This document shows, one piece after another, positions 17,280 to 25,128 of a DNA stretch of 53,643 bases. The notes beneath the pieces are model-generated. The model searched no databases. It was not told where the DNA came from and worked only from the letters and a program-made list of their open reading frames with translations. Within the stretch, counting starts at the first letter, position 1; the number at the start of each line of letters is the position of its first letter. The stretch comes from CAZSAT01 sp964604675 (lineage in GTDB: Bacteria; Myxococcota_A; UBA796; CAJQPC01), in contig CAZSAT010000041.1 of the NCBI GenBank assembly GCA_964604675.1, forward strand, positions 1 to 53,643, in the 5' to 3' direction. A program made the translations under genes and the position numbers.

Positions 17280-17878
17280 TGCTGGCCATCGGGCTCACCG
17301 GGGGCATCGCGACGGGCAAGTCCACGGCGGCGGCGGCCTTGCGCGCGCTCGGCGTGCTGGTGGTCGACGCCGACCAGGTCGCCCGGCAGGTGGTCGCGGT
17401 CGGCTCCGAGGGCCTGGCGGCGGTGGTGGCTCGTTTCGGTGAGCGGGTGCTCCTCCCGGACGGGGCGCTGGACCGGAAGGGCCTCGGCCGGCTCGTGGTG
17501 GCCGACGCAGCAGCGCGGAAGGAGCTCGAAGGGATCACCCACCCCAGGATCCGTGCGGCCATCGCGGCCCAGCGCGACGCTGCGGCGACCGCCGGCGAGC
17601 CGGTCCTGGTCGTGGAGGCCGCGCTGCTCGTGGAGACAGGGAGCTGGCAGCACTACGACGAGCTGTGGGTGGTGAGCTGCCGACCGGAGCTCCAGCTGGC
17701 GCGCCTGATGGCTCGGGAGGGGCTCGCGGAGGAGCAGGCGCGCGCTTGGCTCGCCACCCAGCTTCCCCTGGCCGACAAGGAGGCGGTGGCCACGCGGGTG
17801 ATCCGGAACGACGCGGACGTGGCGGCGCTGCGGTCCGCCGTTGCCCACGCCCTGCAGGCGGCGCTCAGCGCATCCTGA
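17279..17878 (+). CDS. coaE: Dephospho-CoA kinase
   Basis: 199 residues. It phosphorylates dephospho-CoA, the last step of coenzyme A synthesis, in the cytoplasm. The P-loop GLTGGIATGKS is at residues 5-15, followed by DADQVARQVV, the ITHPRIR block, and VEAALLVETG in the position of the family's PLL-E motif. The Walker/lid region AREGLAEEQARAW is also standard. Normal family length is about 200. ATG 17279 overlaps the DUF4476 stop. The 3' end overlaps the opposing flavodoxin-like gene by 14 bp. Confidence 0.93.
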   Translation: MLAIGLTGGIATGKSTAAAALRALGVLVVDADQVARQVVAVGSEGLAAVVARFGERVLLPDGALDRKGLGRLVVADAAARKELEGITHPRIRAAIAAQRDAAATAGEPVLVVEAALLVETGSWQHYDELWVVSCRPELQLARLMAREGLAEEQARAWLATQLPLADKEAVATRVIRNDADVAALRSAVAHALQAALSAS

Positions 17879-18344
17879 CCATGCACTCGGCCGGCACCAC
17901 GTGCTCTTCGTGGGTGGGCCGCATCAGCCAGAGCTGGTGGGCGCAGATCACGTCGCCGCCGAGCTCGCCGACCTTCTCTTCGAGGGCTTCCAGCGCCTTG
18001 CCGGGCTGCAGCCGGTACACGGTGAGCACCGCAACCTTGAGCTCGTCGAGGTCGTCGCAGGCATCGAGGAAGTCGAGGATCAGCGGGCTGGGTGCGCCCC
18101 CCCGAAGCCCCGTGCCGGACACCGGCGCCGCCACGATCAGGCCGTCCCACTCCTCGGGGTCGAAGTCCAGGTCGTCGGGCACCGAGCCGCTGAGCTTCAA
18201 CAGCTCGGCGTCGAAGCCGCGAGCCTCCAGCATCTCCACCTGGCGGTCCAGGATCTGCTCCACGAGGCCGCCCTCGCCGTCGAAGACGACGAGCACCCGC
18301 TTGCGCTGGTAGGGGACCTTGTTCTTCAGCTCGGCGTCGCTCAT
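17865..18344 (-). CDS. Flavodoxin-fold-like hypothetical protein
   Basis: 159 residues. RVLVVFDGEGGLVEQI, WDGLIVAAPVSGTGLRGG and LKVAVLTVY follow the beta-loop-alpha rhythm of flavodoxin or NAD(P)H:quinone reductase-like proteins, but the phosphate loop (FDGEGG) is not the normal T/S-x-T-x-x-T/S. FMN binding is therefore doubtful. ATG 18344 has a GAGGA just upstream; a GTG at 18356 is possible. Convergent 14-bp overlap with coaE. Promoter with TTGACC and TAGGTC lies upstream (18396-18368). Confidence 0.5.
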   Translation of the reverse strand: MSDAELKNKVPYQRKRVLVVFDGEGGLVEQILDRQVEMLEARGFDAELLKLSGSVPDDLDFDPEEWDGLIVAAPVSGTGLRGGAPSPLILDFLDACDDLDELKVAVLTVYRLQPGKALEALEEKVGELGGDVICAHQLWLMRPTHEEHVVPAECMVRMR

Positions 18345-18367
18345 CGGTCCTCGCACAACGGGCTGCC

Positions 18368-18396
18368 GACCTAACGGCCCGTCAAAGGTGGGTCAA
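18368..18396 (-). promoter_or_regulatory. Predicted sigma-70-type promoter
   Basis: On the minus strand TTGACC (18396-18391), a 17-bp spacer, then TAGGTC (18373-18368). Transcription would start near 18361, giving a leader of about 17 nt with a GAGGA before ATG 18344. Confidence 0.6.
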
Positions 18397-18422
18397 TGGC
18401 CCCGGTACCTGGAGGCCTCGGC

Positions 18423-18452
18423 TTGACCCCTGCGATTTCGGGGGTGTAAGAG
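18423..18452 (+). promoter_or_regulatory. Predicted sigma-70-type promoter
   Basis: TTGACC (18423-18428), 18-bp spacer, TAAGAG (18447-18452), then a leader with GGAG 7 nt before ATG 18475. It shares its -35 sequence with the divergent promoter only 27 bp away. Confidence 0.55.
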
Positions 18453-18474
18453 GGTCGCTGTACGGAGTATGCCC

Positions 18475-19470
18475 ATGTCTCGTTGGCTCGTCTCTCAAGG
18501 TGACCGCCAGTTCTCGGCCCAGGACCTCGAGGAGCTCAAGGCTCTGGCGCGCAAGGGTGAGCTCGGCTCCTCCGACATGGTGCAGCCACCTGGCGCGTCG
18601 GAGTGGCTCTACGCCGCCGAGGTGCCGGAGCTCCAAGGCTTGTTGTCATCGTCCTCGTCGGCCCACGACGACGACGACTTCATGCCGCAGCGCTCGAAGA
18701 TGCCCCTGGCCGTGGCCTTCCTCGCCGTGATCGGCGGTGGCGCCTTCGCGGCGTGGCACTACGCGAACCAGATCCCGGATGCCTCGGAGCTCGACCTGCT
18801 GGGCGACAGCGGCCTCGAGCTCACCGAGCTGATCATCACCCAGGAGTCCGCACCGCTGTACGACAAGCCGGACGGCTCCACGGTGACCAACCTGCAGAAG
18901 GACACCACCGGGCAGATCCTGGGCAAGCGCGGCGAGTGGTACAACATCCGCCACGCGAACGGGCAGGAGGGGTACGTCAAGTACGACCACGTGGTGCCCG
19001 CGTACTTCTTCGCCGACAAGCGCACGCGCGAAGACTACGACCCGCTCTACAACCCGGACCGGTACGTGTTCGTGAAGAACTCGAGCTGGCTGCAGCTCGA
19101 CCAGAACAACCGGAACCTGACCATCTTCCAGTTCATGCTGCAGAACAAGTCCAAGTTCGACATGACCGACGTCACGCTCCTCGCCACGATCAAGGACAAG
19201 GACGGCACCGAGCTCGAGATGGTCGAGATCCCCATCGAGGGTCCGATCCCGGCGCACGAGTTCACGATGGTCGGCACCCTCGAGCCCGAGAAGCGGGTCG
19301 ACGAAGAGACCGGTCGTCCGATGACCACCAAGATGTTCGAGGAGATGTCCGAGGACGACGAGGAGCTCCAGCTCCGCTGGTCCGACGGTGTCGAGGTGGA
19401 GATGTCCACCCAGGGCTTCGCCGAGGCCAACATCGACATCCTCGAGCTCCGGGCTGTGCCGAAGGGCTGA
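18475..19470 (+). CDS. GYF_2-domain membrane protein with SH3-like domain
   Basis: 331 residues. An N-terminal GYF_2 domain (1-55; SRWLVSQGDRQFS, LARKGELGSSDMV, ASEWLYAAEVP) is followed by a Ser/Asp linker, one transmembrane helix (about 77-97) and an SH3b-like domain (about 118-175; APLYDKPDGSTV, GEWYNIRHANGQEGYV). The C-terminal 150 residues form a beta domain of unknown kind. GYF_2 is expected in the cytoplasm and the SH3 part outside. Start 18475 is preferred over 18469 for SD spacing. Function unknown; GYF_2 proteins are common in myxobacteria. Confidence 0.75.
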   Translation: MSRWLVSQGDRQFSAQDLEELKALARKGELGSSDMVQPPGASEWLYAAEVPELQGLLSSSSSAHDDDDFMPQRSKMPLAVAFLAVIGGGAFAAWHYANQIPDASELDLLGDSGLELTELIITQESAPLYDKPDGSTVTNLQKDTTGQILGKRGEWYNIRHANGQEGYVKYDHVVPAYFFADKRTREDYDPLYNPDRYVFVKNSSWLQLDQNNRNLTIFQFMLQNKSKFDMTDVTLLATIKDKDGTELEMVEIPIEGPIPAHEFTMVGTLEPEKRVDEETGRPMTTKMFEEMSEDDEELQLRWSDGVEVEMSTQGFAEANIDILELRAVPKG

Positions 19471-19474
19471 CGCT

Positions 19475-20977
19475 TTGGCTTGGCTCGGACGGCTCGGGGC
19501 GCTGGTCGCGGCGCTGACCTTCGGGCTGCTCGCCGGCGGCGCGCTCGCGCCACCGCTGACCGTGCTGTCGGGAGCGCCCTCCGTGGACGCGGGCCGCCTG
19601 GTGCTCGGGGCCGGCGACCTGGTCGGCGTCGGCACCGGGCGCACGCTCGTCGCCAGGGGCCTGGCCGCCTCCGGTGGCGTCGACCTCGTGCTGGGTGACC
19701 CGGCGGGCCGCCACGTGGTCGGTCACGTCGGCGCCGTCTCCGGCTTGTTCGACGACCGGCTGGTGCCCCTGGGCCAGGAGCCGCCTCACCCTTGGGTCGC
19801 GGGCGACGGCGAGTCCACGTGGACCCTGGACTGCCAACCCCCGGTGCGCCTGCTCGCCGGACGGACCCCCTTGGGTACGGGCGAGCCGGTCACCGGGTGC
19901 GAGCCACAGGCTCTGGCCATCGGGGCGAGCGGCGACCTCACGGTCAGCGGGGTGAGCGTCGACGAGGTCGCTGTGCCGTTGGCGGCGGTGCGCTTCGTCC
20001 CCGAGGTGGCGGCGGCGAGCGCCGTCGGGCTGTTGGTGCTCGGAGGGTTGCTCGGGGCAGCGGGGCAGGTGGTGCTCTTCCTGGCGCCCCTGGCGCTCCT
20101 TGGGCCCCGGCTCGGGCTCCCGGGCGTGGCGGTCTTCGCCCTGGTCGTGGGCGCGTCGCTGGTGCAACAGGCGGTGAACGCCACCGGCTGGCGCTCGCGG
20201 GTCGGCTGGGTGCTGGCGGTGGTCGCGCTCCCCGCGTCCGTGGTGGCCCTCGACCTGCGTCTCGACGATCCCGGCGAGCAGGCGTGGGACGCGGACCGTC
20301 CGGTCACCGCGTTGATCAGCCTCGAGGTGGTCACGCGCAAGGTGGCCATCGCGGAGGCCAGCGCGAGGGCGTTGCTGCGCTCGCGCGACGAGCGCCCACT
20401 CGCCGTCGCCTTGGGCAGCTCCTCGACCGGCGGCGACGGTCGGCAGAGCTACTGGCCCGCCGAGGTCCAGCGCACCTTGCCGGAGCTGCAGGTGCTCAAC
20501 CTCGCTCAAGGTGGAGCGACGAGCTGGCACATGAAGGAGCTCCTCGAGCGGCTGGACCTGCGCCCCGACGTCTGCCTGTTCTACATGGGACACAACGACT
20601 CCATGCCGGGCTTCCCCGGCATCACGATCCGGGGACTGGAGACCGGCGCAGAGAGCAGCGGTGGCTGGATCGCTCCGGTCCCCGCCGCCGATGCGCGCGC
20701 CAACGTCGCTGCCATCGCGGCCCGTTGTGGCGTGACGCTGGCCATGGCGGAGTACGTCCGCGGCCAGGAGCCGGCGATGGCGGCCTACGCGTCCGCGCTC
20801 GAGGGCATCGAGGGCGTGGTCTTGCTCGATGCGGCCGGGCAGCTGGCGTCCCTGCCGGCCCGGAGCGCGATGATCGACACCGTGCACCCCAGCGAGCAGG
20901 GCCACCGGGCGCTCGGGCGCTACGTCGCCGGCGAGCTGCGCACCTTGTTGGATCAGGGGGCCGTGGCCCTGCCGTGA
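19475..20977 (+). CDS. Membrane-anchored SGNH hydrolase
   Basis: 500 residues. Residues 1-30 form a first helix, a beta-rich exported loop follows, then about three helices (180-265). The C-terminal 200 residues are an SGNH/GDSL hydrolase: GSSSTGG (block I nucleophile Ser), GHND (block III) and DTVHPSEQGH (Asp-His of block V). Such enzymes are esterases or O-acetyl transferases/hydrolases acting on glycans; with a membrane part like this, glycan O-acetylation is one possibility. The TTG start at 19475 lies 4 nt after the previous stop. The 3' end overlaps the opposing gene by 25 bp. Confidence 0.7.
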   Translation: MAWLGRLGALVAALTFGLLAGGALAPPLTVLSGAPSVDAGRLVLGAGDLVGVGTGRTLVARGLAASGGVDLVLGDPAGRHVVGHVGAVSGLFDDRLVPLGQEPPHPWVAGDGESTWTLDCQPPVRLLAGRTPLGTGEPVTGCEPQALAIGASGDLTVSGVSVDEVAVPLAAVRFVPEVAAASAVGLLVLGGLLGAAGQVVLFLAPLALLGPRLGLPGVAVFALVVGASLVQQAVNATGWRSRVGWVLAVVALPASVVALDLRLDDPGEQAWDADRPVTALISLEVVTRKVAIAEASARALLRSRDERPLAVALGSSSTGGDGRQSYWPAEVQRTLPELQVLNLAQGGATSWHMKELLERLDLRPDVCLFYMGHNDSMPGFPGITIRGLETGAESSGGWIAPVPAADARANVAAIAARCGVTLAMAEYVRGQEPAMAAYASALEGIEGVVLLDAAGQLASLPARSAMIDTVHPSEQGHRALGRYVAGELRTLLDQGAVALP

Positions 20978-22326
20978 TCGTCGGCCCGGAACCTCGGCCA
21001 GGGGGCGTCCCCGTAGCTCGTCACGCCGGTCGCCTTGAGGGTGGTCACGGTGCCATCGGTGCTCAGCACGCTCACGCCGGCCTTGCTGATGACCGCACCC
21101 GCGATGACCGTGCTCTGGCTCCCGAGGCCGTGGTCGGTGGCCGCGCCCGTCTCGCGGTCGACCACGTGCAGGCTGCCAGCGTCCCCGTAGAGGACCCAGC
21201 GGTCGTCGGCCAGGGTGGGCGTTCCCGCGCGTCCGGCGCTCGCGCCGTGCAGCAGGCGCAGCGAACAATCGCTGTCCACGCGGTAGAGCGCGGCCTTGTT
21301 CCGGTTGTCGAGCGTGGCTGAGACCAGGTACGCCCGGCCGTGCTCGTCGACCACCGGCGCCTGGTAGAAGCTCCCGACCGCCTGGTTCGGCGCCGCGGGC
21401 AGGCCCACCCGGCACTGCACCGAGAGATCGTCGGCCGCGAGCCGGACGAAGGGTGCCTCGGCCTGGCCGTCGGTGGAGCCGAGGTGCTGCACGTACAGCG
21501 AACCGTCGACGATGGGCAGCTCCCCGATCACCGCCGACTTCAGGCGTCCGAGGTCGCGGCAGCCCTCCACGCCGTCGTCGTAGCTCGCGACCACGTTCAG
21601 ATCGCCGTCGAGCTTCACCACGGAGCAGGCGCGCATGGGGTTGCCGGCGAGGCTGTTCTGGCCGTCTTCTCCGTTCCCGGTGCCGAGGTAGTAGTGCCGG
21701 CCGTCGCTCGTGATGCCGCCGGAGATCCAGCCGCGCAAGCCGCTGGTGCGGTCGGCGGTGTGTTGGAGCGCGCCCTGCGCGTCGATGGCCACCACGCTGC
21801 CGCACCACGGCGAGGGGCCGTTCTGGCAGACCGGAAGCGGCACGTTCACGCTCCCCACGACGTACTGGCCGCGCGCTGCGTCCCAGTAGCCGGCGGAGTC
21901 GGTGACGGTGTTGTGGGGCTTCAGCCGGACGGGGCCTTCGGCCGACCAGGTGCCGATGCCGGCCTTGCCGACGAGCGGAATCCAGAACCGGCTGCCCGTC
22001 CACACGCCGGGCGCCTCGGCGTCGAAGTCTTCGGCCAGCACCCAGGCTTCTCCGGTGACCACGCTCACGGCGTACAGCCCCGACGGGGTCGGGTCGCTGC
22101 CGCAGTGGGCGTAGCGCGACGACATCTTGCTGCTCTTCTTGTGCAGCGCGACCAGCAGGTGCTCGCCCACCAGCGTGGGTGTGGCGGTGGCGTAGATGCA
22201 GTCGCTGTCGACGAGGCGGGTGACGACCGATGTGTCGGTCGCGGTGACGGTGGCGGTGGTGGCCGCTGCGGCGCCGGAGAGGTCCAGGGCCGCTGCGGTC
22301 GCAGCCGCGATCGAGACGAGGCTCAC
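20953..22326 (-). CDS. Exported PQQ-like beta-propeller protein
   Basis: 457 residues with a signal peptide (VSIAAATAAALDLSGAAAA). Repeated blades (GLYAVSVVTGEAWVL, GSVVAIDAQGAL, ACSVVKLDGDLNVVASY, SLHVVDRETGAATD) match the PQQ/quinoprotein-like propeller. Several Cys suggest disulfides. No PQQ-binding or dehydrogenase residues are recognised, so this is a structural or ligand-binding propeller. GTG start overlaps the previous stop by GTGA (22326-22323), making it the third gene of a coupled trio with the sulfatase-fold and arylsulfotransferase-like proteins. Confidence 0.75.
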   Translation of the reverse strand: MSLVSIAAATAAALDLSGAAAATTATVTATDTSVVTRLVDSDCIYATATPTLVGEHLLVALHKKSSKMSSRYAHCGSDPTPSGLYAVSVVTGEAWVLAEDFDAEAPGVWTGSRFWIPLVGKAGIGTWSAEGPVRLKPHNTVTDSAGYWDAARGQYVVGSVNVPLPVCQNGPSPWCGSVVAIDAQGALQHTADRTSGLRGWISGGITSDGRHYYLGTGNGEDGQNSLAGNPMRACSVVKLDGDLNVVASYDDGVEGCRDLGRLKSAVIGELPIVDGSLYVQHLGSTDGQAEAPFVRLAADDLSVQCRVGLPAAPNQAVGSFYQAPVVDEHGRAYLVSATLDNRNKAALYRVDSDCSLRLLHGASAGRAGTPTLADDRWVLYGDAGSLHVVDRETGAATDHGLGSQSTVIAGAVISKAGVSVLSTDGTVTTLKATGVTSYGDAPWPRFRADDHGRATAP

Positions 22327-23663
22327 AGGGTGTGTGCTCCAGTCCAGGGGTCGTAGAAGTCCGAGAACATCACGCCGTTTCCGAAGAACTGCGAGGCCTC
22401 GGTGTACACCTCCCAGACGACGTCGCCGTCGGGTGTGTATTCGCGCATCACGCCTCCCGAGCCCCAGCTCATCAGCATGTTGCCGTTCTCCAGCTCGCGG
22501 AGCTGCCCCAGCACCCGCGCGTAGTCCTGGCGATCCTTGCCCCAGGTGGCCACCTCGACCAGCTCCCCGGCGGTGCTGTCGAGCTCGTACTCGACCCCCC
22601 AGGTGCGTTGGTCGTCGAGCTCCGCCGAGGAGGTGGTGAGGCGCAGGCGGTCGCCGTTGAAGTGGGCGTCGTGCTGGAAGTTGAAGGCCTCGTAGGCGTC
22701 CCCGACGGGCGTCGCCCCTTCGCTGCCGTAGCTGCCGGCCACGGTCCCGTCCCGACCGACCTCGAACACCGTGTCGATGCCGCCGAGGCTCACCATGTAG
22801 GTCTGGCGCGCTTCGCTCCACACCAGCGCGTTGCCGTGCGTCCAGTCCTTGCCCTGTGGGTAGAAGGGGCTGTCCCAGTCCGCGCGGGGCGACGGCTCGA
22901 GCGCGTCCCACACACTCCAGACCCTGGTCTCGCCGCCCTCCCAGCTGGTCTCGTACACCGCGTCGCCGACAACGTCCTGGTACAGCTCCGTGGGCCGGAC
23001 GTCGATGGCGAGGATGGCCAGGGTGCCGTCCTCCAGCTCGTCGAAGGCGTGGTGCGCGTTGGGCGTGGTGAGCTCCGCGCGGCCCGTGCCGTCGAGCCCG
23101 AGGCGCACGAGCGCGCCCAGGTCGACCCGGTGATCCTCCGCGAACTGGTTGTACACGAGCTCGTTGGTGCCGCGCAGGAAGCGAACGTCCGAGCCCACGA
23201 GCTCCTCGTCGAGCACGAGGTGCCAGAACACCTCGCCCTCGCGATCCATGATGAAGAGCGTGGACGGGGTGCCGGGGAGCACCGCCAGCCAGTAGCGCTC
23301 GGCGCTGACGCGATCTTCGTCGTGCACCGTGACGTCGAAGCTGGGCGTGCCGCTTCCGCCGCTGCCGTTGGTGGCCTCGCCGGAGCAGGTGAACCCACCC
23401 GCGTCGTCGGTGCCCTCGAGGGTCCACGAGAAGTCCTTGAGGGAGGGCACTCCGTAGAGGGCGAACGCCTCGGTGGCCGCGGCTTCGGGGGCGGTGCCCG
23501 AGCGGCCGTCCTCGCTCTCCCAGTCGACGCGCGCCGAGCCGCTCACCTCGCCCGACAGCGACAGGACCGGGATGTTGGCGTGACCCTCCGCCGCCTCGAC
23601 CGTGACCTCGTAGGGACAGGCCTCGCCGCCGGTGCAGCCGAGGATGGCGACGAGCGGAGTCAC
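22323..23663 (-). CDS. Arylsulfotransferase-like lipoprotein
   Basis: 446 residues, short signal (Cys10 in LVAILGC). From about residue 120 it resembles the arylsulfotransferase (ASST) propeller family: FIMDREGEVFWHLVLD, NAHHAFDELEDGTLAIL, WTHGNALVW, FNFQHDAHFNGDRLRL, and RELENGNMLMSWGSGG with EYTPDGDVVWE. ASST enzymes move sulfate between phenolic compounds through a His; several His of the right blades are present, but which one is catalytic cannot be fixed here. Coupled by GTGA to the sulfatase-fold gene upstream (23663-23660) and to the propeller downstream. Confidence 0.78.
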   Translation of the reverse strand: MTPLVAILGCTGGEACPYEVTVEAAEGHANIPVLSLSGEVSGSARVDWESEDGRSGTAPEAAATEAFALYGVPSLKDFSWTLEGTDDAGGFTCSGEATNGSGGSGTPSFDVTVHDEDRVSAERYWLAVLPGTPSTLFIMDREGEVFWHLVLDEELVGSDVRFLRGTNELVYNQFAEDHRVDLGALVRLGLDGTGRAELTTPNAHHAFDELEDGTLAILAIDVRPTELYQDVVGDAVYETSWEGGETRVWSVWDALEPSPRADWDSPFYPQGKDWTHGNALVWSEARQTYMVSLGGIDTVFEVGRDGTVAGSYGSEGATPVGDAYEAFNFQHDAHFNGDRLRLTTSSAELDDQRTWGVEYELDSTAGELVEVATWGKDRQDYARVLGQLRELENGNMLMSWGSGGVMREYTPDGDVVWEVYTEASQFFGNGVMFSDFYDPWTGAHTL

Positions 23664-25036
23664 TGGCTCAGGTCAGGCCAGATCGGCGTCACGGTGGTGT
23701 AGAGCTCGGCCAGGGCCTGCACCTGGGGCGCCAGCCGCTCCCACATCGTGTTCCGCTGCTCCAGCCACTCGGGCTCCGCGGCCAGATCGTTCTGCTCCTG
23801 GGGGTCGCTGGACAGGTCGTAGAGCTCGAGCTCCCCCGACCAGCGGTAGAGCAGCCGCAAGGAGCCCAGGTCCAGGGTCTGCTCCGTGCCGTTGGAGAAG
23901 AGGTGGATGGCGGTGCGCGAGCGGTCTTCGTCGATGAGCGCGACGTCGGACCCCGTGAAGCTCGCCGGGAGGTCCCACGAAAGCCCGGTGAAGAGGGTGG
24001 GCAGCAGGTCGGCGTGGGTGGTCGGTGCCGTGCTGGAGCTGGCGCCGAAGGGGGCGCCGACGAGGGCGGCGATCGCGCCGGCCTCCTCGTCGTAGAGATC
24101 CTGCCCGTGGGTCACGCCGCCGTGCTCCATGAACTGTTCGCCGTGGTCGGAGAACACGAGGATCACCGCGTCGTCCAGCGCCCCGAGGGCTTCCAGATCG
24201 GCGAGGAAGACCCCGAGCTGGTCGTCGAAGTAGCGCACGTCGCCCTCGTAGCGGCGGTCGATGATCTCGAGGGCGTTCTGCTGCTCGTCGTCGCTGAGCG
24301 TGTCCCAGTCCGCCCGCATCGCCTCCAGCCCGACCTCGGTGGCGAGGTTCCACGGCACCGCGTCGGTCCCGGAGAGGTCGAGGTAGCCGTCGGGGGGGTC
24401 GAAGGGTGAGTGGGGGTCCATGAAGTGAGCGTGCAGGGCCCACGGCCCTGGCTCCGCCATGAGGAGCTCCGCCTGGGCCATGGCGGCCGCCGCGAGCTGT
24501 TCGCCGGTGAAGTCGATGTTGTAGATCGAGCTGTCCCAGCGTTGGCCGTTGAACTCGTCGGTCAAGAAGGGGCTCGTGTTCACCGCCGCTGAGCGGTAGC
24601 CCCGCGCCCGTGCGAAGTCGCCGAGCATCGTGATCCCATCGGGGACCGGGACGGGGCTCTCGGTGGGCGTGGCCACGGGCACGAACTCCAGCTCCAGCAG
24701 CCCCGAGCCGGTCAGGCCGCAGAGCATGGACGGGAAGGTCCAGTTCGAGCACGAGCGGTGGTTGTCGAAGGACAGGCCCGAGGCCAGCAGCGCGTCCAGG
24801 TTCGGCGTGTCGTAGCCGCCGTGGCGGCCGACGGCGTCCCGGCGCAGCGTGTCGATGGAGATCACGACGAGATCGGGGTCGTCGGACACTGGCGCCTCCG
24901 AGTCCTCACCGCCGGTGTGGGGCGAGGACGTCTCCGTGCCACCGGTCTCGGTCACGTCGGTCTCGGAGTCAGCGGGTCCCTGGCTGTCTTCGTCGGTGCC
25001 CGACGTGCAGGCGGCGATGAGGAGGGAGAGGAGCAA
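23660..25036 (-). CDS. Sulfatase-fold lipoprotein lacking the formylglycine Cys
   Basis: 458 residues, signal MLLSLLIAAC (Cys10), DTE/Thr-rich linker, then an alkaline phosphatase/sulfatase fold. VVISIDTLRRD holds the first metal ligands and FSDHGEQ the second set. The nucleophile region reads NWTFPSMLCGLTG, so the C/S-x-P-S-R sulfatase motif is T-x-P-S-M: Thr replaces the residue converted to formylglycine. LtaS-type phosphoglycerol transferases also use Thr, so phospho-transfer or phosphodiester/phosphonate hydrolysis is as likely as sulfate release. TTG start; a TAGGAT box (25066-25061, minus) lies 24 nt upstream. First gene of a coupled trio. Confidence 0.82.
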   Translation of the reverse strand: MLLSLLIAACTSGTDEDSQGPADSETDVTETGGTETSSPHTGGEDSEAPVSDDPDLVVISIDTLRRDAVGRHGGYDTPNLDALLASGLSFDNHRSCSNWTFPSMLCGLTGSGLLELEFVPVATPTESPVPVPDGITMLGDFARARGYRSAAVNTSPFLTDEFNGQRWDSSIYNIDFTGEQLAAAAMAQAELLMAEPGPWALHAHFMDPHSPFDPPDGYLDLSGTDAVPWNLATEVGLEAMRADWDTLSDDEQQNALEIIDRRYEGDVRYFDDQLGVFLADLEALGALDDAVILVFSDHGEQFMEHGGVTHGQDLYDEEAGAIAALVGAPFGASSSTAPTTHADLLPTLFTGLSWDLPASFTGSDVALIDEDRSRTAIHLFSNGTEQTLDLGSLRLLYRWSGELELYDLSSDPQEQNDLAAEPEWLEQRNTMWERLAPQVQALAELYTTVTPIWPDLSQ

Positions 25037-25128
25037 AGATCCATCCGTGGGAGGCGCGCCATCCTACCCGCGAGGCGTGGGGCTCGCAGCGCTCGGTGGC
25101 GATTGCTGACAGCGTGCCGACGGCGCCA

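Noticed and set aside
23660..25036. True sulfatase matured by the SUMF1-like domain of 40680-42962
   Set aside because: The sulfatase-fold protein has Thr instead of the Cys or Ser that is turned into formylglycine, and the SUMF1 part lacks the normal FGE Cys pair.
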